Positions 63,912-64,000 of a stretch of DNA of 64,000 nucleotides are shown here, piece by piece. The stretch lies in NCBI RefSeq assembly GCF_001401805.1, contig NZ_LKDW01000005.1, forward strand, positions 101,202 through 165,201, in the 5' to 3' direction. Made by a program: the position numbers and the translations under genes. The notes under the pieces were generated by a model. It saw only the letters and a list, made by a program, of their open reading frames with translations. It was not told the DNA's origin and did no database searches. This stretch comes from Pseudoalteromonas sp. P1-25. Its GTDB lineage: Bacteria > Pseudomonadota > Gammaproteobacteria > Enterobacterales > Alteromonadaceae. Each line of letters opens with the position of its first letter. Within the stretch, counting starts at the first letter, position 1.

Positions 63912-64000
63912 TATCAGCTATCAGCTATCAGCTATCAGCTATCAGCTATCAGCTATCAGCTATCAGCTATCAGCTATCAGCTATCAGCTATCAGCTATCA
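63912..64000. repeat. Heptamer tandem repeat (TATCAGC)n running off the window
   Basis: TATCAGC is repeated at least 12 times without error plus TATCA to the last base. The array starts about 60 bases upstream of the DTW gene and continues beyond the window. It has no spacers, so it is not CRISPR. On the plus strand it has no stop codon in any frame, but I see no gene around it. Confidence 0.97.

Noticed and set aside
63912..64000. CRISPR array
   Set aside because: The repeat is a pure heptamer without spacers and no cas genes are near.

Overview
The window is an AT-rich, densely coded gammaproteobacterial chromosome segment. Gene content and order fit a marine Pseudoalteromonas-type member of the Alteromonadales. 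Evidence for this includes the rpoN-hpf-ptsN-rapZ-npr cluster, a long-form PurC, several TonB-dependent receptors, secreted peptidases and divergent mdh/argR. This assignment rests on protein recognition, not on a search. No rRNA, tRNA, phage, complete insertion sequence or CRISPR array is visible.

Layout. 1-4250: end of rpoN, the nitrogen-PTS cluster and mgtE. 4270-8670: secreted metalloprotease, fbp, and two small genes. 8700-14250: an orphan capsule-type glycosyltransferase, then a tightly overlapping four-gene operon coding for an exported cupredoxin, a membrane GGDEF-EAL protein, a DUF3034 outer-membrane protein and a lipoprotein-like truncated haemoglobin. 14370-20880: purC, a small repeat-like element with a 36-codon ORF, a CDP-glycerol transferase-like gene, an ABC exporter-type ATPase/permease pair with a His-rich insert, a DUF3299 protein, and mutM. 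20880-28300: housekeeping (ppaC, rpmG, rpmB, radC, coaBC, slmA) and an S9 peptidase. 28320-38760: a catabolic island. 38800-44300: a second transport locus. 44295-57770: mostly housekeeping (folA, obgE, rpmA, rplU, ispB, mdh, argR) plus a subtilase, a peroxiredoxin and a chemoreceptor. 57760-62400: fbpABC iron import with a DyP peroxidase. 62500-63152: a CsrB-type regulatory RNA. 63166-64000: a DTW-domain tRNA-modifying enzyme and a heptamer satellite running off the right edge.

How the genes work together. The island at 28320-38699 reads as one pathway: a TonB receptor and SSS symporter for uptake, a GH63-type mannosyl/glucosylglycerate hydrolase, an AGE-family sugar isomerase, a PfkB fructokinase, a type-2 glycerate kinase and a ROK regulator. 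Together these could convert mannosylglycerate (the red-algal solute digeneaside) to fructose-6-phosphate and phosphoglycerate; this is inference. At 38800-44298 an NCS1 permease, a Lrp/AsnC regulator, a TonB receptor and a DUF917 enzyme are linked by a repeated 17-bp palindrome that may be the regulator's operator. At 62677-63152 there is no protein gene, but about 25 GGA triplets, a strong terminator and an upstream GacA/UvrY-type site identify a CsrA-sequestering sRNA.

Limits: start codons were chosen by eye from ribosome-binding sites and remembered homologues. Substrates of the transport loci, regulator-operator pairs and the nature of small ORFs are inferred.
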